A stretch of DNA of 5,887 nucleotides from Dethiosulfovibrio sp. (GTDB lineage: Bacteria; Synergistota; Synergistia; Synergistales; Dethiosulfovibrionaceae), in NCBI GenBank assembly GCA_028709985.1, contig JAQUTB010000124.1, positions 1 through 5,887 of the forward strand, in the 5' to 3' direction. The first letter of the stretch is position 1. Every line of letters begins with the position of its first letter. The notes beneath the pieces were generated by a model. It did not search any database. It had not been told where the DNA came from and saw nothing but the letters and a program-made list of their open reading frames with translations. Positions 5,174 through 5,887 of the stretch are shown in pieces. A program made the translations under genes and the position numbers.

Positions 5174-5887
5174 TTAAGGGTAAACCAGATGGGGCAAGAA
5201 AGTCGATATGGCCGGAACGTAGGTGATGACGAGGACCGCCACGATACTGACCAGTATGAAACGCCCTACTGCTGGGATGATCTCCGACATGGGAAGTCCC
5301 GTAACCCCGTTGGCCACGAACAGGTTAAGCCCGAACGGAGGGGTAAAATTGCCTATGGAAAGGTTAGACACCATGACTATTCCAAGGTGAAGTGGATCTA
5401 TGCCCATCCCAGAGGCTATGGGGAAGAAGAGGGGAGCCAATATTATGATGGCCGCTATTCCCTCCATGAACATCCCCACTATCAGGAGGATAACGTTTAT
5501 CATGGCCAAAAACATCCACGGTGAGGTTACGTTTGCGACCACAGCGGAGGTAACCGCCTGTGGTATCCTGGCCACTGTGAGAAACCACCCAAAGGTCTGA
5601 GCCGCAGCGACGAGGATGAGGACCTGGGCACAGGTCACGGCGGACCTGAGACACACCTGATAAAGCTTTTCTAGCGTTATCTCCCTGTATATGAAGATAC
5701 CCACGAAAAGGGAGTAAATCACTGAGATGCCAGCAGCCTCGGTTGGAGTGAAAACCCCCATGTAGATGCCGCCCAGGATTATCACCGGAACCATCAAGGA
5801 CCAGAGGGCATCCTTGGTCTTGGCCCATATCTCGCCCCAGGAGGAAGGCTCGGATACGGCCAGATCGCGGTCACGGGAGAACATCCA
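5174..5887 (-). CDS. TRAP transporter large permease (DctM type), C-terminal part
   Basis: The last 237 residues of an inner-membrane permease are present; the N-terminal part lies beyond the right edge, where the frame stays open through a TGG codon. Together with a small membrane subunit and a periplasmic binding protein, such permeases take up organic acids driven by a sodium gradient. Recognisable segments are L-M-V-P-V-I-I-L-G-G-I-Y with G-V-F-T-P-T-E-A-A just after it, several hydrophobic helices (for example around L-A-M-I-N-V-I-L-L-I-V-G-M), and the late G-N-F-T-P-P-F-G-L-N-L-F-V motif that is a hallmark of the family. The protein ends with a final hydrophobic helix and a short tail, as is normal. 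The substrate cannot be read from this part. Its stop abuts the hairpin, so it is probably the last gene of its own operon. Confidence 0.95.
   Translation of the reverse strand, partial: WMFSRDRDLAVSEPSSWGEIWAKTKDALWSLMVPVIILGGIYMGVFTPTEAAGISVIYSLFVGIFIYREITLEKLYQVCLRSAVTCAQVLILVAAAQTFGWFLTVARIPQAVTSAVVANVTSPWMFLAMINVILLIVGMFMEGIAAIIILAPLFFPIASGMGIDPLHLGIVMVSNLSIGNFTPPFGLNLFVANGVTGLPMSEIIPAVGRFILVSIVAVLVITYVPAISTFLPHLVYP

Overview
All genes recognised in this window read on the minus strand, so the biological order runs from position 5887 down to 1. The content is a de novo pyrimidine (UMP) biosynthesis cluster behind a hydrolase gene and the tail of a TRAP transporter operon. Moderately GC-rich coding sequence, strong GGGAGG-type ribosome binding sites, a TRAP permease, an M20-family amidohydrolase and a PyrR-type regulator fit an anaerobic, amino-acid-fermenting bacterium. 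Synergistota is my best guess, but it rests on overall flavour and no marker gene in the window settles it.

Layout in transcription order: (1) 5887-5174, the C-terminal part of a TRAP transporter large permease (DctM type). (2) 5173-5132, a perfect 19-bp hairpin with a GAAA loop directly after the permease stop codon, probably a terminator. (3) 5090-3852, an M20 zinc amidohydrolase of the N-carbamoyl-amino-acid/allantoate hydrolase group. (4) 3832-2549, pyrC, a type I dihydroorotase with all recognisable catalytic motifs but an in-frame TAA at 3139-3137, right before a metal-ligand histidine. (5) 2548-2478, a compact regulatory region with a 14-bp palindrome, a consensus-like sigma-70 promoter and a short leader. 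(6) 2477-1923, pyrR, with a TTG start. (7) 1926-1003, pyrB, overlapping pyrR by 4 bases (ATGA). (8) 1003-125, a shortened, catalytically dead dihydroorotase homologue (pyrC'-like), overlapping the pyrB stop by one base (TAATG). (9) 104-1, the start of a gene that looks like pyrK, the electron-transfer subunit of dihydroorotate dehydrogenase.

PyrB makes N-carbamoyl-L-aspartate, dihydroorotase cyclises it to dihydroorotate, and PyrK would serve the following oxidation; PyrR would sense pyrimidine nucleotides. The two most interesting points both concern dihydroorotase. The gene with an intact active site is interrupted by a stop codon, while the uninterrupted homologue fused translationally to pyrB has lost every catalytic residue I can align and lacks the beta-sandwich parts of the enzyme. 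The second arrangement recalls the Pseudomonas pyrB-pyrC' pair, where an inactive dihydroorotase is a structural partner of aspartate transcarbamoylase, but this version is reduced to the barrel. The M20 hydrolase next to pyrC could act on N-carbamoyl-aspartate or a related ureido acid, hinting at a salvage or catabolic link.
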